A DNA stretch of 64,000 nt from Enterobacter sp. (GTDB lineage: Bacteria; Pseudomonadota; Gammaproteobacteria; Enterobacterales; Enterobacteriaceae). Location: contig JALCNW010000014.1 in NCBI GenBank assembly GCA_022649305.1, positions 1 through 64,000 on the forward strand, given 5' to 3'. The position numbers and the translations under genes are program-made. This document shows positions 12,017-21,769 of this stretch, piece by piece; the stretch's first letter is position 1, and every line of letters starts with the position of its first letter. A model generated the notes under the pieces. That model was given only the letters and a program-made list of their open reading frames with translations, did not search any database and was not told the DNA's origin.

Positions 12017-12964
12017 TTACCCGCGTAAAACGTTAAGACAGCGCTTTAACTGTTTATCCAGTGGCGCTTCCACGCGCATGACTTCGCCCGTTCCAGGATG
12101 GGTGAATTTCAGTGCTGCGGCATGGAGAAACAGGCGAGATAACCCGGTTCTGGCCAGCTGCTTATCAAATTCACGATCGCCATAACGGTCGTCAAACGCA
12201 ATCGGATGACCCGCATGTTGCGTGTGGACGCGAATCTGATGCGTACGCCCGGTCACCGGACTACAGCGTACGAGCGTGGCAAACTCGTAGCGCTCTTCCA
12301 CTTTAAAACGCGTCTCCGAAGGCTTGCCTTCGCTGTTAACGCGCACAATACGCTCACCGCTTTGCAAAATATTTTTCAGCAAGGGTGCCTGCACGACTTT
12401 CACATGGGATTGCCATTGACCGCGCACTAACGCCAGATAATCTTTTTGCATGCCTTTTTCGCGCAACTGCTCGTGCAAAGAACGTAAAGCAGAACGTTTT
12501 TTTGCTACCAGCAATATGCCGGAAGTATCACGGTCAAGACGATGCACCAGCTCAAGGAAGCGGGCTTCCGGGCGCAACGCGCGAAGACCTTCGATAACGC
12601 CAAAGCTTAAACCACTGCCGCCATGCACCGCCGTGCCAGAGGGTTTATTCAGCACCAGAATATGATCGTCTTCATACAAGATGGCATCCGTTAGCGCAGC
12701 GACTTTGTTCAGATGCGGCGACACCGTCTCCTCTTCGCGTTCAGCAACACGGACTGGGGGGATACGCACTTCATCGCCTGCTTCCAGTTTGTACTCTGGC
12801 TTCACGCGTTTTTTGTTTACCCGCACCTCGCCCTTACGCAAGATGCGATAAATCATACTCTTTGGAACACCTTTTAAATGGGTGCGCAAAAAGTTGTCGA
12901 TTCGTTGCCCCGCGTCATCATCTGCGATAGCAACCATTTTTACGGATGGAGTCTCTGTTTTCAT
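12017..12964 (-). CDS. rluC: 23S rRNA pseudouridine(955/2504/2580) synthase
   Basis: 315-residue RluA-family synthase; E. coli RluC modifies three uridines of 23S rRNA around the peptidyl transferase centre. An S4 RNA-binding domain occupies about residues 19-80, followed by the catalytic domain with the aspartate in HRLDRDTSG. It is four residues shorter than E. coli RluC (319), with small losses near the C-terminus (TGLSRLFLHA region). Confidence 0.96.
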   Translation of the reverse strand: MKTETPSVKMVAIADDDAGQRIDNFLRTHLKGVPKSMIYRILRKGEVRVNKKRVKPEYKLEAGDEVRIPPVRVAEREEETVSPHLNKVAALTDAILYEDDHILVLNKPSGTAVHGGSGLSFGVIEGLRALRPEARFLELVHRLDRDTSGILLVAKKRSALRSLHEQLREKGMQKDYLALVRGQWQSHVKVVQAPLLKNILQSGERIVRVNSEGKPSETRFKVEERYEFATLVRCSPVTGRTHQIRVHTQHAGHPIAFDDRYGDREFDKQLARTGLSRLFLHAAALKFTHPGTGEVMRVEAPLDKQLKRCLNVLRG

Positions 12965-13535
12965 GGTTGGCGATTCTAAATATCGTCACGCATTAGCGCC
13001 ACTCATTTTTCTATGCTTATATTTACTTCTGCCCGGCTTGCTTTCTCTTTACGCAATCGATTTGGTGGTTTATGAATCAATCACCTCATCAGAAGTGAAG
13101 AAACTGTGAGTAACCGGGTGATAATTGGTAAAAGTCATCTTGCTATAACCGGGTTAGCAATGGAATAATGAAGTCGTTTTCCGTGTTAAATCCGGGTTTT
13201 GTAAGGATAACAACGGAATGACCCATTTTGTCTGACCGATCATCCACGCAGCAATGGCGTAAGACGTATTGATCTTTCAGACAGTTAGCGGGCTGCGGGT
13301 TGCAGTACTTACCGGTAAATGGAATCTTCTCTGGAGAGTGTTCCCAGGCTGTTCCCCTGATAATCGCGCGGTGTTTTCGTATGAAACACAGGCAACCGAC
13401 ACTTTGCGCCTCTTAAGCGAGCGACAACCGTGAGGTTGGCGACGTCAATAGTCACGAGGCCATCGGTTCATACCCCGGAAAGCGTCACCTTGCCCGCAGC
13501 TTAGTCGTCAATGTAAGAATAATGAGTAAGTTACG
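12965..13535 (+). promoter_or_regulatory. rluC-rne intergenic region with rne autoregulatory leader
   Basis: The 571 bases hold no gene. From about 13210 to the rne ATG the sequence matches the long 5' UTR of E. coli rne nearly continuously (for example CAACGGAATGACCCATTTTG and TGACCGATCATCCACGCAGC). In E. coli this leader is bound and cut by RNase E itself, so excess enzyme shortens its own mRNA half-life. The upstream part should carry the rne and rluC promoters; I could not fix them exactly. Confidence 0.8.
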
Positions 13536-16500
13536 ATGAAAAGAATGTTAATCAACGCAACTCAGCAAGAAGAGTTGCGTGTCGCCCTTGTGGATGGGCA
13601 GCGTCTGTACGATCTGGATATCGAAAGTCCTGGACACGAACAGAAAAAAGCGAACATTTACAAAGGTAAAATCACCCGCATTGAACCAAGTCTTGAAGCC
13701 GCTTTCGTCGATTACGGCGCTGAGCGTCACGGTTTCCTGCCTCTTAAAGAAATTGCCCGCGAATATTTCCCTTCTAACTACAACTCCCATGGTCGTCCGA
13801 ACATCAAAGATGTGCTGCGCGAAGGCCAGGAAGTCATTGTTCAGATTGATAAAGAAGAACGCGGCAACAAAGGTGCTGCGCTAACTACCTTTATCAGCCT
13901 GGCGGGAAGCTATCTGGTACTGATGCCAAACAACCCGCGTGCGGGTGGTATCTCTCGCCGCATTGAAGGCGATGACCGTACCGAGCTGAAAGAAGCGTTG
14001 GCAAGCCTTGAACTCCCTGAAGGCATGGGCTTAATTGTCCGTACCGCAGGTGTAGGCAAATCTGCCGAAGCGCTGCAGTGGGACTTAGGGTTCCGTCTGA
14101 AGCACTGGGAAGCTATCCAGAAAGCAGCAGAAAACCGCCCTGCTCCGTTCCTGATTCACCAGGAAAGCAACGTTATCGTTCGTGCTTTCCGTGATTACCT
14201 GCGTCAGGACATTGGCGAAATTCTGATTGATAACCCGAAAGTGCTTGAGCTGGCTCGCCAGCATATCGCCGCATTGGGCCGTCCAGACTTCACCAGCAAG
14301 ATCAAACTGTACACCGGCGAAATCCCGTTGTTCAGCCACTATCAAATTGAGTCGCAAATCGAATCTGCCTTCCAGCGTGAAGTGCGTCTTCCCTCTGGCG
14401 GCTCTATCGTTATCGATTCAACCGAAGCGCTGACCGCTATCGACATCAACTCCGCACGCGCAACCCGCGGCGGTGATATCGAAGAAACGGCCTTCAATAC
14501 CAATCTGGAAGCAGCAGACGAGATTGCTCGTCAGTTACGTTTGCGTGACCTGGGTGGCTTGATCGTTATCGACTTTATCGACATGACGCCAGTACGCCAC
14601 CAGCGTGCGGTTGAAAACCGTCTGCGTGAAGCCGTCCGTCAGGATCGCGCACGTATCCAGATCAGCCACATTTCTCGTTTTGGTCTGCTGGAAATGTCGC
14701 GTCAGCGTCTTAGCCCGTCACTGGGTGAATCCAGCCATCACGTTTGCCCGCGCTGTAGCGGTACTGGCACCGTGCGTGATAACGAATCTCTGTCGCTCTC
14801 AATCCTGCGCCTCATCGAAGAAGAAGCCCTGAAAGAGAACACCAAAGAAGTTCACGCCATCGTTCCGGTTCCTGTTGCATCCTACCTGCTGAACGAAAAA
14901 CGTGCAGCAGTGAGTGCTATTGAAGCGCGTCAGGGTGGCGTGCGTTGTATCGTCGTGCCAAACGATCAGATGCAAACGCCGCACTACTCCGTACTGCGCG
15001 TGCGTAAAGGCGAAGAGACATCAACGCTCAGCTACCTGCTGCCTAAGCTGCATGAAGAAGAGATGGCAATGCCATCTGATGAAGAACCTGCTGAACGTAA
15101 ACTTCCTGAGCAGCCTGCTCTGGCCACCTTCATAATGCCTGAAGCGCCACCAGAACCTGTTATTGAAAAAACAGCTACTAAACCTGTAGAGCAGAAAGCG
15201 CCAACGGGCGATAAACCAGGGTCGACTGAACCTGGTCTGCTGAGCCGTTTCTTTAGTGCGCTGAAGAAAATGTTCGCTGGTGAAGAAGTCCAACCGGAAC
15301 AGCCGAAGGTTGTGCCGAAAGAAGAGAAACCAGAACGTCAGCAGGATCGCCGTAAGCGTCAGAACAATCGCCGCGATCGTAACGACCGTAATGACCGCCG
15401 TGACAACCGCGATAATCGTGACAATCGCGATAATCGTGACAACCGTTCGGACAATAACGAAGGTCGTGAAACACGCGAAGACAACCGTCGCAATCGTCGC
15501 GAAAAACCGCAGCAGAATGCGGAAAACCGCGAAGTTCGTCAACCGGTCAGCGATGCTGCTGAAAAACCGGCACAGCAAGACGAACAGCAACCGCGTCGTG
15601 AACGTAACCGTCGTCGTAACGATGATAAGCGTCAGGCACAACAGCCAGAAGTTAAGCCAGTTGTTCTTGAAGAGCAGCCAGAGCAGGAAATCGAACAGGA
15701 AGAACGTGTCCAGGTGATGCCGCGCCGTAAGCAGCGTCAACTGTCGCAGAAAGTCCGCTATGAATCAGAGCAGACTGAACAAGCGCCTGTCGAGATCCCT
15801 GAGCCTACGGTTCAAGTCGAGCAGAACAAGCAACTGGCGAAACTGGATCTGCCTGCTGTTGTTGAAACAGCACCTGAGCAGGACGACCACAGTGAAGCAC
15901 GTGACAACAACGGAATGCCGCGTCGCTCCCGTCGTTCTCCACGTCATCTGCGCGTCAGCGGCCAGCGTCGTCGTCGTTATCGTGACGAGCGTTATCCGAC
16001 CCAATCTCCAATGCCAATGACAGTGGCCTGCGCGTCACCAGAAATGGCATCGGGTAAAGTGTGGATCCGCTACCCTGTTGCTCGTGTTCAGGATCAGCCG
16101 TTTGAAGAGCTGAATAATGCTCCTGAGAACGTTGAGACTATTGCTGTTGCACCGGTAGACATCGCTGAGGCTGTTACCGTTGTTGAGCCGCAAGCTGTGG
16201 TCATTGAGCCGCAGGCGGTTGAAACGGTTGCGGTTGAAACCACGCATCCTGAAGTGATTGCTGCCCCGGTTGATGCTCAACCTGAGGTCATCGCACAGGA
16301 AGATACTGTCGTTGCTGAGAAAGTCGCTGAAGCGGCCGAGCCTGCTGCGCCGGTTGAAGCGGCAACGGAAGACGTTGTTGAAGCGATCGCTGAGGTTGAG
16401 GTTGAAGCTGAAGTTGAAGCTGTACCACAAGCCGAAACAGAAACTGAAGAGCCCGCCCCGGTCGTTGTCGAGCAACTGGAGCCGGAAGTGAAGCCGCAGC

Positions 16501-16703
16501 CTGTCAATGCAGCAGTCGTTGAAAGACATAACGCGACAGCACCGATGACGCGTGCGCCAGCCCCGGAATACGAGCCAGAAACCCCGCGTCAAAGCGACTG
16601 GGTACGTCCTGCGTTCGATTTCGACGGCAAAGGTTCAGCGGGTGGTCACAGTGCAACGCATCAGGCGACTGCACCAGCAACCCGTCCTCAACCAGCTGAG
16701 TAA
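13536..16703 (+). CDS. rne: Ribonuclease E
   Basis: 1055-residue endonuclease that starts mRNA decay, matures 5S and tRNA and scaffolds the degradosome. The N-terminal half is nearly identical to E. coli: S1 domain about 35-125, catalytic Asp303 ([10 protein letters not shown]) and Asp346 (IDFIDM), Zn-link Cys404 and Cys407 (CPRCSG). The C-terminal half is the disordered scaffold: membrane-binding helix [18 protein letters not shown] near 565-585, arginine-rich RNA-binding region, the conserved [21 protein letters not shown] segment, and a PNPase-binding tail near the C-terminus ([20 protein letters not shown]). An in-frame five-copy Arg-Asp-Asn repeat at residues 622-636 is unlike E. coli. 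Confidence 0.98.
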   Translation: MKRMLINATQQEELRVALVDGQRLYDLDIESPGHEQKKANIYKGKITRIEPSLEAAFVDYGAERHGFLPLKEIAREYFPSNYNSHGRPNIKDVLREGQEVIVQIDKEERGNKGAALTTFISLAGSYLVLMPNNPRAGGISRRIEGDDRTELKEALASLELPEGMGLIVRTAGVGKSAEALQWDLGFRLKHWEAIQKAAENRPAPFLIHQESNVIVRAFRDYLRQDIGEILIDNPKVLELARQHIAALGRPDFTSKIKLYTGEIPLFSHYQIESQIESAFQREVRLPSGGSIVIDSTEALTAIDINSARATRGGDIEETAFNTNLEAADEIARQLRLRDLGGLIVIDFIDMTPVRHQRAVENRLREAVRQDRARIQISHISRFGLLEMSRQRLSPSLGESSHHVCPRCSGTGTVRDNESLSLSILRLIEEEALKENTKEVHAIVPVPVASYLLNEKRAAVSAIEARQGGVRCIVVPNDQMQTPHYSVLRVRKGEETSTLSYLLPKLHEEEMAMPSDEEPAERKLPEQPALATFIMPEAPPEPVIEKTATKPVEQKAPTGDKPGSTEPGLLSRFFSALKKMFAGEEVQPEQPKVVPKEEKPERQQDRRKRQNNRRDRNDRNDRRDNRDNRDNRDNRDNRSDNNEGRETREDNRRNRREKPQQNAENREVRQPVSDAAEKPAQQDEQQPRRERNRRRNDDKRQAQQPEVKPVVLEEQPEQEIEQEERVQVMPRRKQRQLSQKVRYESEQTEQAPVEIPEPTVQVEQNKQLAKLDLPAVVETAPEQDDHSEARDNNGMPRRSRRSPRHLRVSGQRRRRYRDERYPTQSPMPMTVACASPEMASGKVWIRYPVARVQDQPFEELNNAPENVETIAVAPVDIAEAVTVVEPQAVVIEPQAVETVAVETTHPEVIAAPVDAQPEVIAQEDTVVAEKVAEAAEPAAPVEAATEDVVEAIAEVEVEAEVEAVPQAETETEEPAPVVVEQLEPEVKPQPVNAAVVERHNATAPMTRAPAPEYEPETPRQSDWVRPAFDFDGKGSAGGHSATHQATAPATRPQPAE
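15399..15443 (+). repeat. Five tandem 9-bp units coding (Arg-Asp-Asn)5 in RNase E
   Basis: Five contiguous units of the form CG(T/C)GA(C/T)AA(C/T) alternate between CGTGACAAY and CGCGATAAT. They lie in frame in the arginine-rich part of the RNase E scaffold. The alternating codon use suggests expansion of an 18-bp pair of units. Confidence 0.9.
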
Positions 16704-16718
16704 ATCACTGGCATAGTG

Positions 16719-16748
16719 AAAAGCCGACCTAAATGGTCGGCTTTTTTA
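16719..16748 (+). terminator. Intrinsic terminator of rne
   Basis: Stem AAAAGCCGACC / GGTCGGCTTTT with a TAAAT loop, followed by TTTTTT, 16 bases after the rne stop. It also fits as a bidirectional terminator for the convergent LysR gene. Confidence 0.9.
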
Positions 16749-17690
16749 TTATGGCCTCTCCGGCTTTCGCATTCCGGATATTTGCGGCATCACCTCTCGC
16801 ATCATCTCCAGAAACCGCCGTAATCGCGCGGGATAATAGCGAGACCACGGATAAACAAGATGCACCGGTAGCGGCGCGGGCTGCCATTCAGGTAACACGT
16901 GCACCAGCCTGCCTTCACGGATATCCTCCTCTACCGTCCAGCTTGATACTGCCGCCACGCCGAGCCCGGTCAGGGCCGTGTTTCGTGCGACATACAAACT
17001 GTCAGTACTCAAACGAGGCGAAATCGCCACGCGCTCGGGCTGCAATGAGGCATCCTCGAACAGATCGATATGCTGGCGATAAAACGTATTGAGTGCAATC
17101 CACGGCAGTGCGTTCAGATCCTGTGGGTGGATGATAGGGGCAAATTGCGATAACAACGCGGGCGAGGCCACGACGCAGCGCGGGACTTCCGCCAGCAATA
17201 CCGAAACGGTAGCGGGATCGATCTCGGCTCCTACGCGGATCGCGCAGTCAATGTTATCGCTAAGAAAATCGACCGATTTATCATTAAGCATCCATTCGAC
17301 GCTAAGATTCGGATAACGTTGTAAAAAGTGCGTCAGCGGTGAAAGAAGCTGTTCCTGGCCGAAAGCATGCGGCGCGCGCACGCGAAGCGTTCCGACCGGC
17401 TCCTCTTCCGACTTTCCTACCTCATCTTCAAGCGCCAGCCAGCTGTCAATCACACGCCTGGCGTGTTGATAGCAACGTTCACCGTCATCCGTTAGCTTCG
17501 TGGCGTGCGTGGTTCTCAGCAACAAACGTACGTCGAGTAATGACTCAAGAGACTGTAAACGTCGGCTGACCGTCGCCTGTGTCGTATTCATTTGTCTTGC
17601 CGCTGCCGACAATGACCCGGATTCCACGATACGAACAAATGTCCGCATCAGTTCTACCCTGTCTATACGCTCGGTTCTTTTCATTTTCAT
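16749..17690 (-). CDS. LysR-family transcriptional regulator
   Basis: A LysR-type regulator with an N-terminal winged helix-turn-helix (core GSLSAAARQMNTTQATVSRR) and a periplasmic-binding-like effector domain (APHAFGQEQLL onward). It is divergent from an MFS transporter gene 103 bases away and probably controls it. The start is taken at MKMKRTERI (313 residues). A reading 12 codons longer would run through a perfect palindrome that looks like its operator, so the shorter start is preferred. The pair is absent from this place in E. coli K-12. The inducer is unknown. Confidence 0.88.
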   Translation of the reverse strand: MKMKRTERIDRVELMRTFVRIVESGSLSAAARQMNTTQATVSRRLQSLESLLDVRLLLRTTHATKLTDDGERCYQHARRVIDSWLALEDEVGKSEEEPVGTLRVRAPHAFGQEQLLSPLTHFLQRYPNLSVEWMLNDKSVDFLSDNIDCAIRVGAEIDPATVSVLLAEVPRCVVASPALLSQFAPIIHPQDLNALPWIALNTFYRQHIDLFEDASLQPERVAISPRLSTDSLYVARNTALTGLGVAAVSSWTVEEDIREGRLVHVLPEWQPAPLPVHLVYPWSRYYPARLRRFLEMMREVMPQISGMRKPERP

Positions 17691-17695
17691 CACTG

Positions 17696-17714
17696 CTATA
17701 CGTTTAACGTATAG
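17696..17714. promoter_or_regulatory. Perfect 19-bp palindrome, likely LysR operator
   Basis: CTATACGTTTAACGTATAG has nine-base arms around one central base and lies five bases before the preferred start of the LysR gene and about 80 bases before the MFS gene. Its place in the divergent promoter region suggests an autoregulatory binding site. Inference from symmetry and position only. Confidence 0.6.
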
Positions 17715-17793
17715 GCGTTTTACCATCTCGCTGGCTACCGGAACAAGGTGAAATGCGAAAAAATAGCCTTACTCCAAGAATGAGGCATACCTA

Positions 17794-19008
17794 ATGAACA
17801 CACACACATCCACTCAGGCCGTTAGCCGTTGGGTCATTTTCATCCTCGCCATGGGAGCGGGATTCAGCGTGGCATCCATTTATTACGCTCAACCCCTTTT
17901 ACCGTTAATGGGCGCGGATCTGCATCTGGGCATCGAAGGCATGGGCCTGGTCCCTACGCTTACCCAGGCGGGCTATGCTCTCGGTATTCTGTTCCTGTTA
18001 CCGCTCGGGGACCGTCACGATCGCCGAACGTTGATTCTGATAAAAAGCGCTGCGCTGTCCCTGTTTCTGCTGGGCTGTAGCCTGACCGGTCAGCTTCACG
18101 CTCTGCTGCTGGCAAGTTTACTGATCGGTATGGCGGCAACCATGGCGCAGGATATCGTTCCGGCTGCGGCCATCCTTGCTCCTGAAGGACAGCAGGGCAA
18201 AACCGTTGGAACGGTGATGACCGGTCTGCTGCTGGGGATTTTACTTTCTCGTACCGTTAGCGGCGTCGTGGGCGAAGCGTTTGGCTGGCGCGTGATGTAT
18301 CAACTGGCCGCGGTCAGTATTGCGTTCATCGGTGTGGTGATGTGGGCTGTTTTACCGCGCTTCGCGGTTCATTCCACGCTGAGCTATCCGGCACTCATGC
18401 GTTCAATGGAGCATCTGTGGCGTCGCTATCCTGCGCTGCGTCGCGCCGCGCTGGCTCAGGGTTTCCTGTCTATTGCTTTTAGCGCGTTCTGGTCCACCCT
18501 GGCGGTGATGCTGCTTGAACGTTATCACCTCGGCAGCGCCGTCGCAGGCGCATTCGGCATCGCCGGTGCGGCTGGTGCGCTCGCGGCCCCTCTGGCCGGT
18601 GGGTTGGCCGATAAACTGGGCGCAGGTAAAGTCACGCAGATGGGTGCGGCTCTGGTCACCGTTTCGTTCGCCCTGATGTTTTTGATGCCCGCTCTGGGAA
18701 CTCACGGGCAGTTAATGTTGATAGCGCTGTCGGCGGTGGGATTTGATCTTGGCCTGCAATCCAGCCTGGTCGCACATCAGAATCTGGTTTATAGCCTGGA
18801 GCCGCAGGCCCGTGGACGCCTTAACGCCCTGCTCTTTACCATGGTCTTCATTGGCATGGCATTGGGCTCAGCGCTGGGAAGCAAAGTCTATACGCTCATA
18901 GGCTGGCCCGGCGTGGTCATGCTTGCCACAGTGTGTGGTGCCATTGCCCTGATGATTCGATTCATTGAAAGCGCACGCGTTTCGAATGCCGAAGCGCAAA
19001 ATATCTAA
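17794..19008 (+). CDS. MFS transporter, drug/metabolite efflux type
   Basis: 404-residue major facilitator with twelve predicted membrane segments. The family signature GDRHDRR sits in the loop between segments 2 and 3 (about residues 72-78), and the second-half equivalent GGLADKLGAGK is present. Similarity is to YnfM/DHA1-type proton antiporters; the substrate is unknown. It pairs with the divergent LysR gene, which probably regulates it. An AAGAATGAGG-type ribosome site precedes the ATG. Confidence 0.88.
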   Translation: MNTHTSTQAVSRWVIFILAMGAGFSVASIYYAQPLLPLMGADLHLGIEGMGLVPTLTQAGYALGILFLLPLGDRHDRRTLILIKSAALSLFLLGCSLTGQLHALLLASLLIGMAATMAQDIVPAAAILAPEGQQGKTVGTVMTGLLLGILLSRTVSGVVGEAFGWRVMYQLAAVSIAFIGVVMWAVLPRFAVHSTLSYPALMRSMEHLWRRYPALRRAALAQGFLSIAFSAFWSTLAVMLLERYHLGSAVAGAFGIAGAAGALAAPLAGGLADKLGAGKVTQMGAALVTVSFALMFLMPALGTHGQLMLIALSAVGFDLGLQSSLVAHQNLVYSLEPQARGRLNALLFTMVFIGMALGSALGSKVYTLIGWPGVVMLATVCGAIALMIRFIESARVSNAEAQNI

Positions 19009-19039
19009 AAAAAAGCCCAATCCGGAACCCGGATTGGGC
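19005..19039 (-). terminator. Terminator of flgKL, also serving the MFS gene
   Basis: Stem GCCCAATCCGG / CCGGATTGGGC with a 3-base loop. On the minus strand it is followed by eight T, so it ends the flgK-flgL transcript. It overlaps the last codons of the MFS gene on the other strand. Confidence 0.85.
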
Positions 19040-19087
19040 AGACAAAACATATCCAGTTTCCAGACATGTTCTAAGAGGTCAAATTTG

Positions 19088-20041
19088 TTACTTATTAAGC
19101 TGGAACAGAGACATGCCCTGCATGTCGGTGAAGGCTTTATAAGATGCCTGCAGCGCAGCTTGTTGCATTGTGTAAGACGAGATCACTTCGTTCCAGTCAA
19201 CGTCAACCAGATCGCTCATTTGCTGAGTCAGGCCAAGCGAGCGGTCATCTCCCAATGCATCCAGTTTATCCAGCTCGTTCAATTTAGTTCCCAGGTCGGC
19301 ACGAACCGTCAGCACGTTATCCAGAGAATTACGCAAGCCCCGGTTGGCCTGATCGATACTGGCGGTAAACGCATCGGCTTTAGTCTGATCGCCTTCGACA
19401 GGCACATTGAGCGCCGCGATTGCACTATCCAGAATTTTAAACAGATTCGATTCACCCATCGTGCCGTCAGGTTCAGCAGTAGCATTACTGGTAAAATTGT
19501 CAAAAACAGAATCACCCGTATGGCTAACCTGCATATTACGCGCGGAATCAACCTGCTGGGTAATGGGTTTATCGCCACCAATATAGTTGCCCGTGGTCGC
19601 ATCAAACGCCGCGGCCTCGGTTTTAAAACCAGCAAAAATAGAGCGTCCGTTACCGTCGGTGCTGTTTGCCAGGTTCATCAGCTGATCGCGAATACCCTGC
19701 AAATCGGTTGCCAGAGAAGCACGGTCATCATCGCTCAACGTTCCATTACCCGCGTTAACGATTTTTTCCTGGGCACTTTGAATGGCCGTCGTCACCTGCT
19801 TCAGCACGTTCTCTTCCAGCGATACTTTCGTGGTGGCAAAGGTACGCGCCAGTTCAAACTGGCTATTCTGCGCCTGAGCCTGAGAAAGCACTACCGACTG
19901 TGACGCCGCGATAGGATCATCAGACGGACGGTTCACACGCTGACCGGTGGACATCTGCTCGCCGAGAGACATCCATTTACTCTGAGAGTCAGTGATGCCA
20001 CGCATATTCTGCTGATACATCATTTGAGTACTAATACGCAT
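19088..20041 (-). CDS. flgL: Flagellar hook-filament junction protein FlgL
   Basis: 317 residues, the same as E. coli FlgL (HAP3). It joins the hook-associated ring to the flagellin filament outside the cell and is exported by the flagellar type III system with FlgN as chaperone. The flagellin-like N-terminus (MRISTQMMYQQNMRGI) and C-terminal helix are conserved. It follows flgK by 14 bases. Confidence 0.96.
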   Translation of the reverse strand: MRISTQMMYQQNMRGITDSQSKWMSLGEQMSTGQRVNRPSDDPIAASQSVVLSQAQAQNSQFELARTFATTKVSLEENVLKQVTTAIQSAQEKIVNAGNGTLSDDDRASLATDLQGIRDQLMNLANSTDGNGRSIFAGFKTEAAAFDATTGNYIGGDKPITQQVDSARNMQVSHTGDSVFDNFTSNATAEPDGTMGESNLFKILDSAIAALNVPVEGDQTKADAFTASIDQANRGLRNSLDNVLTVRADLGTKLNELDKLDALGDDRSLGLTQQMSDLVDVDWNEVISSYTMQQAALQASYKAFTDMQGMSLFQLNK

Positions 20042-20055
20042 TGTTCACCCCGTCC

Positions 20056-21696
20056 TTAACGAATGTTGATGAGCGCATCAAACAGCGTGCTTGCCGTCTG
20101 CAGCACCTGCGCATTCGCCAGGTAGTACTGTTGATAACGCTGCAAGTTGCCATACTCTTCGTCGAGGTTAACCCCGGAGATGGATTGCTGTTGGTTAGTT
20201 AACTGCGTCACCACGTTATCTTTGGTTGCGCTACTGGTTTTCAATGAGGCCGTCGTGCTGCCCACGGTACTGACCAGAGAAGCATACGCATCGTTAAAGG
20301 TTTTATTGCCGCCAACCACTTTGCTGCTTTGCAGATCCAGCAGAGCCTTACCGTTCGTGTTGTCGCTTTCGCCGCTATCCGCAGCAGAAGCCATCGCCAG
20401 TTTGGATTCGTCGCTGATCGCCACATCCATATTGACGATAACGTCGACAACGGGCTTAACCGTAAAGCTGTCTTTGGTATTCGCACCCGCGCTAACGTTG
20501 ACTTTCAAACCATCGAAAGTCATATCGCCGTTGCCATCGGGAACAACGTCAAAACTGGTCTTGTCAGAAAGACGGGTCACCGTCCAGCCCGTCGCGCTTT
20601 TTTCAAGCTTATAATCGGTCGCCTGAACTTTGCTGCTATCGGTTACCGTCGCGGTCACAGAGGCAGTACCGCTGTTTTTGGTATTACTGACCACAGCTGG
20701 AGAACCAAAGTCGAACAATGCTTTACCCTGATCGCCATTCGCATCAAAGCCCTGCACGTGCTGCTTGTTCATCGCATCAGCAAAGGAAAGCGCGAGCTGG
20801 TTTAGCGTATTACGTGCTTTATCCAGGTCTTGCGTACGGAAAGAGATCAACCCGCCCAGAGAACCGGTGGTCAGCTGTTTTTCCGGAATTTCAATATTCC
20901 CACCGACGTTATCCACATACGCGACGGTCGTACGAGAAGGATCGGCGCTGGATTTTACGGCGGCCAACTCGCTGGCAGAACTGCCCTGAACCAGAGAATA
21001 GCCATTCGCGATAGAAATGTTGTACGTGCCGCTGTCCTGTACGGACACTTCCACACCCACAATTTTGTTCAACTCGCTCACCAGCTGATCGCGTTGATCG
21101 AGCAGGTTATTCGGTGACGTACCCGCGCCCACGCCGGTCAGACGTGAAATCTGATCGTTGAGATTAGCAATCTGCTTCGCGTAAGCGTTAATTTGATCGA
21201 CGCTGGTCGAAATAGCGGTGTTGACCTGCGAATCCTGGTCACGCAGATACTGGTCAGTCGTCTTAAACTGATTCACCAGACCGTCGGCTTTGCCCAATAC
21301 CGTCTGGCGAGCCGCAGGATCTTCTGCATTGCTCACCAGCGTTTGCAGGCTAGTGAAGAAGCCCTGTAGCGTGGTAGAAAGCGAGTTGGTCTTATCAGAC
21401 AACACGTCGTCAATTTTTGACATCTGCTGATAACGTGTCGTCAGCCCGCTGCTTTGGGTCTGCGCTGCGCGCAGCTGATTGGTGATGAAAGAATCATACT
21501 CACGCTGTACGCCTGAAACGTACACGCCGTTGCCAACCCAACCGCCGCCTGTCAACGTACTGTTCGATGCACCCAGCACCGTGGTCTGGCGCGTATACCC
21601 TGCCACGTTATAACTGGAAATATTGTTACTGACGGTATTCAGTGCCGACTGCGCCGCACTGAGGCCACTCATGGCGCTGTTAATCAAACTGGACAT
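20056..21696 (-). CDS. flgK: Flagellar hook-associated protein FlgK
   Basis: 546 residues (E. coli 547). FlgK (HAP1) caps the hook and links it to FlgL. The start is MSSLINSAMSGLSAAQ, with AAGGAA upstream; nine codons of extension are rejected. The rod/hook-family N-terminal motif (NTVSNNISSYNVAGYTRQ) and C-terminal coiled-coil (QQYYLANAQVLQTAS) are intact; the middle is diverged, as expected of a surface region. It has its own sigma-28 promoter after flgJ. Confidence 0.97.
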   Translation of the reverse strand: MSSLINSAMSGLSAAQSALNTVSNNISSYNVAGYTRQTTVLGASNSTLTGGGWVGNGVYVSGVQREYDSFITNQLRAAQTQSSGLTTRYQQMSKIDDVLSDKTNSLSTTLQGFFTSLQTLVSNAEDPAARQTVLGKADGLVNQFKTTDQYLRDQDSQVNTAISTSVDQINAYAKQIANLNDQISRLTGVGAGTSPNNLLDQRDQLVSELNKIVGVEVSVQDSGTYNISIANGYSLVQGSSASELAAVKSSADPSRTTVAYVDNVGGNIEIPEKQLTTGSLGGLISFRTQDLDKARNTLNQLALSFADAMNKQHVQGFDANGDQGKALFDFGSPAVVSNTKNSGTASVTATVTDSSKVQATDYKLEKSATGWTVTRLSDKTSFDVVPDGNGDMTFDGLKVNVSAGANTKDSFTVKPVVDVIVNMDVAISDESKLAMASAADSGESDNTNGKALLDLQSSKVVGGNKTFNDAYASLVSTVGSTTASLKTSSATKDNVVTQLTNQQQSISGVNLDEEYGNLQRYQQYYLANAQVLQTASTLFDALINIR

Positions 21697-21738
21697 TGAG
21701 GTTCCTTTTAAACTTTCAGACACGAGTCCTGATAAGGA

Positions 21739-21765
21739 TTATCGACAGCGGTAGCACAAACTTGA
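21739..21765 (-). promoter_or_regulatory. Sigma-28 (FliA) promoter of flgKL
   Basis: Minus-strand TCAAGTTT, 11-base spacer, GTCGATAA, close to the class 3 consensus TAAAGTTT-N11-GCCGATAA and to the E. coli flgK promoter. It lies just after the flgJ stop, so flgKL can be expressed after hook completion. Confidence 0.85.
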
Positions 21766-21769
21766 GTCT

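Noticed and set aside
12882-13109. 75-codon plus-strand frame at the rluC start
   Set aside because: Starts antisense within rluC and ends in the promoter region; hydrophobic end but no ribosome site and no conservation known.
15021-15740. 239-codon antisense frame in rne
   Set aside because: It mirrors the arginine- and glutamate-rich codons of RNase E; its hydrophobic, Val/Ile/Thr-rich translation is a by-product of the repeat.
16035-16592. 185-codon antisense frame at the rne 3' end
   Set aside because: Low-complexity mirror of the Glu/Val/Ala-rich RNase E tail.
18965-19903. 312-codon plus-strand frame over flgL
   Set aside because: It crosses the flgKL terminator and is antisense to conserved flgL; codon pattern is a shadow.
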